Shown in pieces: positions 22,223 through 25,619 of a stretch of DNA of 25,619 bases (positions within the stretch are counted from its first letter, which is position 1; every line of letters begins with the position of its first letter). This stretch comes from a virus: IMG/VR virus record IMGVR_UViG_3300034418_003828, positions 1-25,619 of that record. One strand, 5' to 3'. The translations under genes were made by a program, and so were the position numbers. Under the pieces are notes generated by a model, which saw only the letters and a program-made list of their open reading frames with translations, was not told the DNA's origin and did not search any database.

Positions 22223-22993
22223 ATGTCAAATAGACTTTTAGACTTCTCCCAATATATTGGTGGAAGTGACAATGTAAAAGTAATCAATCTTTTTCCAAGA
22301 AGCCAAAAATCATTCACATATGACTTTCAAGGTGATGTATCAGGATACACATTCTCTGCAGATCAGCAAAGTTTAGTGTTAGACAGTATCAGTTTTGATA
22401 GAGCAACAGGCTTGCCTAATTTTGCAGACAGCACAATTACTGGTTATATGAATGCAAACAGTTCAATTGATGCTAACACTTATATTAATACAAGTGCCGC
22501 AAGTACAGGTCAAGTTCAATTCACAATACCAAGTGATAGATACACAGGACCATTGCTACCAAATGCAAGAAAAAATCCTGTAATGACAGTTGTGAGTTTT
22601 GAATGGGAAACAGATGATTCTCCAGCACAAAAAGAAAGTCACAGATGGGCTGTATTAGAAACATGGGAGCCAGGTGTAACAGTGGGTGATCCAGCAGTAA
22701 GCAATGTGTTTGTTGCTATTGGTGTAGGTGCTATCAGTTCATTTACAAGTGATGCAGGCACAGATGCAAGTAGAACAGAAGGCACTTATACAGTTAGTGG
22801 TTTACCAGATGCAACTTCAGAGGGTGCTGGTCACAGTTTCCTAGTTGTAGTAGATGCTTCAGGTGGTACCACAGTAGATATACTTGCTAGAGGCACAGGT
22901 TTTGCAGTGGGAGATACAATCAAAATACTTGACAATAACATGGGTGCAGGTGGTGGAGCAGATATAACTGTAACTGTGACTGCTGTAGCATAA
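22223..22993 (+). CDS. Tail fibre / structural protein
   Basis: 256 aa, with TAGGAG before ATG 22223. The N-terminal part (RLLDFSQYIGGSDNVKVINL; YDFQGDVSGYTFSADQQSLV) looks like a fibre attachment domain. The C-terminal ~90 residues (GVGAISSFTSDAGTDAS ... DILARGTGFAVGDTIKILD) are a beta domain I associate with structural proteins of marine myo- and siphoviruses. It is likely part of the fibre complex together with the long fibre that follows, whose gene starts 11 nt downstream (AAGGAG between). Confidence 0.65.
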   Translation: MSNRLLDFSQYIGGSDNVKVINLFPRSQKSFTYDFQGDVSGYTFSADQQSLVLDSISFDRATGLPNFADSTITGYMNANSSIDANTYINTSAASTGQVQFTIPSDRYTGPLLPNARKNPVMTVVSFEWETDDSPAQKESHRWAVLETWEPGVTVGDPAVSNVFVAIGVGAISSFTSDAGTDASRTEGTYTVSGLPDATSEGAGHSFLVVVDASGGTTVDILARGTGFAVGDTIKILDNNMGAGGGADITVTVTAVA

Positions 22994-23004
22994 GGAGATA
23001 ACCT

Positions 23005-25619
23005 ATGGCTAATGTAGTAGTAACAACCACAGATCTAGGTGTAAATGTAACATCAACTGCCAGTAATATTTCAGTTACAGATGACAGCAGTAACATTGTT
23101 GTAACAAATGTTGCTACTGCTATTGCAAATGTCACAGTCAGTTCAACAGAAACCAATGTAAATGTCAGTCAAACAGCCATTGTTTCAAATGCGGCTGTTA
23201 GAACAAAAATATCAGTTGAAAATGTAAGTGGCTTTGGCAACTTATCATATGACAATACCACAAGTTCAAATGGTGTAATTCAATACACTGGCACAAGTGA
23301 AAGTGATGTCAGAGGCACAATAAGCAGTACCAAAATCAGTGGTTATGGTAATGTGGTATACAATCAAGGCAATGGTGAAATACAATACACTGGTATCAGT
23401 CAACAAGAAATCAGAGACAGTTTCAGTGTACAAAACATCAGTGGTGATGGTTATCTAAACTACCAAAATTCTGCAGGTACAATACAATATGTAGGTCCAG
23501 ATGATGCTGATTATAGATTAGCAGTCAGTGGTGGTTATGGTATAACTTATTCAAATGTCACAGGTGTTATTGAAACTGCAAATTCAGATATCAGAGGTTT
23601 ATTATCAAACACACTGCCAATTACATACAACAATGCCACAGGTGAAATTGGTTTTGATGCCAATTTAGATGATCTTACACTTAAAAAATATCAAGAAACC
23701 ATTGTAGATCAAGGGCCACAAAGTGGTAATGTCACAGTAGATATAGCAGATGGCACTGTGCATCAAATGGTATTGAATGGCAATATCACAGGATTAACAC
23801 TTAGCAATATTTCAAATGGTGGTAGTGCTACATTTGTGTTTAGACAAGATGGTTCTGTGGGTGGATTTGGGTTAGACTTGACCACACATGCCAGTAACTG
23901 GACAGGATGGCAATTTATTGATGACAACAGCACAATAGATCCAGCAGTTGCCAGTAACAGTGTGATGACAGTGTTCTACAATGCAGATACCAGTGGAAAC
24001 TACCCAACTTACACAGCCAGTATGATGGATTTTGTAGATGAAGATCCATTTACAACAAAAACCACAGATGATTTAACAGAAGGCAATGTAAATTTATATT
24101 ACACCACTGACAGAGCCAACACTGCAATAGAAAACTTTGTTGGTGATATGGATATCAGTGGCTTGCCATTTGTGATGAATCCTGATAAAAACAACAGTCT
24201 AATTGCAAACAGTTTATTAAGTGGTGGTAACATTGTGTTAGGTGCTTCATTGCAGGACAATGAAGATTATAGTAATGCCACAACCAGTTGGAATATTCAA
24301 GTGCCAAGAGCATTGCAGGGTAATCCTACACAACAACCAAATGTTTACATCAAATGGAATGAAACCATAGATAAATGGCAGTTCACCAATGATGGTAATA
24401 CCTATGTGGATTTTGCGGCTGACACTGGTGATTTGCCAGAAGAGGCTGGTGCAACAGGTAATGTAGGCAATGCTTATTTCACAACAACAAGAGCTAGAGA
24501 AAGTGTAAATGCCAGTAACAGTATAACACCAAGTGGTAATGGTAGTCTTGCTTACAACAGCACAACTGGATATTTTACATTTACACCAGCAGATGTACCT
24601 CAAACAACAGATGATTTACCTGAAGGTACAACAAATTTATACTTCTCAAATGCACATGCAAACACAGCCATAGTATCATACTTTGGAGACAGTTCAAACT
24701 TCCCATTCACAATGGAAGGCAACTTAAATGTTAATGGTAATGTAGAAGTTGCAGGTAATTTGAACTATGTGAATGTTGAAGATTTATTAGTACAAGATCA
24801 AAGCATAACACTTAACTATGGTAATGCCACAGCCAGAGATGCATTTGTTTATGTAGACAGAAGTGGTACAGGTGGTGGTACAAATGTTGCTATTAAATGG
24901 AATGAAGCCACAAACAGTTGGCAGTTTACCAATGATGGCACAACATACAACAATATCAGTTCAACAACAGGCACAGTTACAAGTGTAGATAGTGGAGCAG
25001 GTTTAACAGGTGGTCCTATCACAAGCAGTGGCACATTGGCTGTTGGTGCAGGATATGGTATCACAGTAAATGCTGATGACATTGAAGTAACAAATTCAGA
25101 AATACAAGCACAAGCCAACATAGCAATTGGCAACAACACCACTGACAATCTAACAGAAGGCAGTGCAAACTTATACTTTACAACTGCAAGAGCCAACAGT
25201 GCAATGGATGATTATTTGGTCAGTATCACTGCAAATGTTGACAGTGTAAATGGTGCAACAGGTGTAGTAAACCTTGACAGTGATGATATTACCCAAGGTG
25301 TTGTTAATAGATATTATGCAAACTCATTGGTAGACAGTCATTTGGTTGGTGGTACAGGCATTGACTATACCAGTGGCACAATAGATTTAGCAGATACAAC
25401 AGTAACACCTGGAACATATGGTAATGCTACACATACACCAGTTGTAACAATTGATCAGCAAGGTAGAATCACAGTTGCCACAGTGGCAGCCACATTGGGT
25501 TCATATGGTAACACAGATGTTGCCAACTTCTTAGAAAATGGCTTTGGCAGTAACAGTATTGTAACAACTGGTAATATAACTGCTGACTATTTCTTTGCAA
25601 CAGAAGAATTCATAGGTGA
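23005..25619 (+). CDS. Long repetitive tail fibre protein (3' end outside window)
   Basis: The frame is open from ATG 23005 (AAGGAG upstream) to the window end, at least 871 codons with no stop, so the gene is partial. It is Asn/Thr/Ser/Gly-rich. First a set of SG.G.L.Y....G.IQYTG repeats (units near 23224, 23335, 23437, 23524). Then TDDLxEG..NLYFT..RA.. repeats near 24064, 24428 (degenerate), 24604, 25138 and 25282. Two copies of IKWNE....WQFTNDG.TY (near 24350 and 24894) are similar also at DNA level. These repeats are common in marine phage fibres and predict a trimeric beta-rich shaft. Confidence 0.8.
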   Translation, partial: MANVVVTTTDLGVNVTSTASNISVTDDSSNIVVTNVATAIANVTVSSTETNVNVSQTAIVSNAAVRTKISVENVSGFGNLSYDNTTSSNGVIQYTGTSESDVRGTISSTKISGYGNVVYNQGNGEIQYTGISQQEIRDSFSVQNISGDGYLNYQNSAGTIQYVGPDDADYRLAVSGGYGITYSNVTGVIETANSDIRGLLSNTLPITYNNATGEIGFDANLDDLTLKKYQETIVDQGPQSGNVTVDIADGTVHQMVLNGNITGLTLSNISNGGSATFVFRQDGSVGGFGLDLTTHASNWTGWQFIDDNSTIDPAVASNSVMTVFYNADTSGNYPTYTASMMDFVDEDPFTTKTTDDLTEGNVNLYYTTDRANTAIENFVGDMDISGLPFVMNPDKNNSLIANSLLSGGNIVLGASLQDNEDYSNATTSWNIQVPRALQGNPTQQPNVYIKWNETIDKWQFTNDGNTYVDFAADTGDLPEEAGATGNVGNAYFTTTRARESVNASNSITPSGNGSLAYNSTTGYFTFTPADVPQTTDDLPEGTTNLYFSNAHANTAIVSYFGDSSNFPFTMEGNLNVNGNVEVAGNLNYVNVEDLLVQDQSITLNYGNATARDAFVYVDRSGTGGGTNVAIKWNEATNSWQFTNDGTTYNNISSTTGTVTSVDSGAGLTGGPITSSGTLAVGAGYGITVNADDIEVTNSEIQAQANIAIGNNTTDNLTEGSANLYFTTARANSAMDDYLVSITANVDSVNGATGVVNLDSDDITQGVVNRYYANSLVDSHLVGGTGIDYTSGTIDLADTTVTPGTYGNATHTPVVTIDQQGRITVATVAATLGSYGNTDVANFLENGFGSNSIVTTGNITADYFFATEEFIG

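Noticed and set aside
23005-25619. Diversity-generating retroelement or CRISPR repeats in the fibre region
   Set aside because: The repeats are in-frame protein repeats of unequal spacing; no reverse transcriptase, template repeat pair or regularly spaced direct repeats are visible in the window.

Overview
The window is part of the late (structural) region of a tailed dsDNA phage with a long non-contractile, siphovirus-type tail. The order terminase, portal, scaffold, major capsid protein, connector, tail tube, frameshifted tail chaperones, lambda-H-like tape measure, tail-tip proteins, gpJ-like host-specificity protein and fibres is the classic lambda/HK97-type layout. Base composition is AT-rich. 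Arginine is coded almost only by AGA/AGG. Several proteins (TDDLxEG..NLYFT fibre repeats, WQFTNDG repeats, a small WPPKKGW protein, a C-terminal APC-type chaperone) look like proteins of marine phages. The host cannot be named from the sequence.

Layout. 1-890: terminator, a 58-aa ORF (140-316), then about 550 nt without genes but dense in hairpins, probably one large structured RNA. 891-4089 (+): small unknown genes, terminase small subunit, a two-helix membrane protein, terminase large subunit and four small unknown genes, closed by a bidirectional terminator. 4090-4618: no genes; on the - strand two promoter/small-RNA/terminator modules. 4619-6480 (-): an inverted four-gene operon ending in a GT-B glycosyltransferase, with a sigma70-type promoter. 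6515-6720: divergent promoters and a short structured RNA with its own terminator. 6768-11825 (+): portal, scaffold, major capsid, connector, probable tail terminator, tail tube. 11853-17289: a terminator, small genes, G/GT chaperones with a GGGAAAG slippery site, gp10-like protein, tape measure, two tail-tip proteins, a GNAT acetyltransferase. 17293-25619: gpJ-like protein, fibre chaperone, glycine-rich adhesin, fibre protein, and a very long repetitive fibre that runs off the window.

Two promoter types are visible. The + strand late genes are preceded by TATAAATA-like octamers without a -35 box, as in T4-type late promoters. The - strand units have good -35/-10 promoters. Tail genes are tightly coupled by ATGA and TAATG overlaps.

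The most unusual global property is extreme CpG depletion: about 75 CpG in 25.6 kb by manual scan, every one found being inside GCG or CGC. Together with the structured RNA loci at 317-740, 4141-4510 and 6583-6700, this is what most deserves follow-up.
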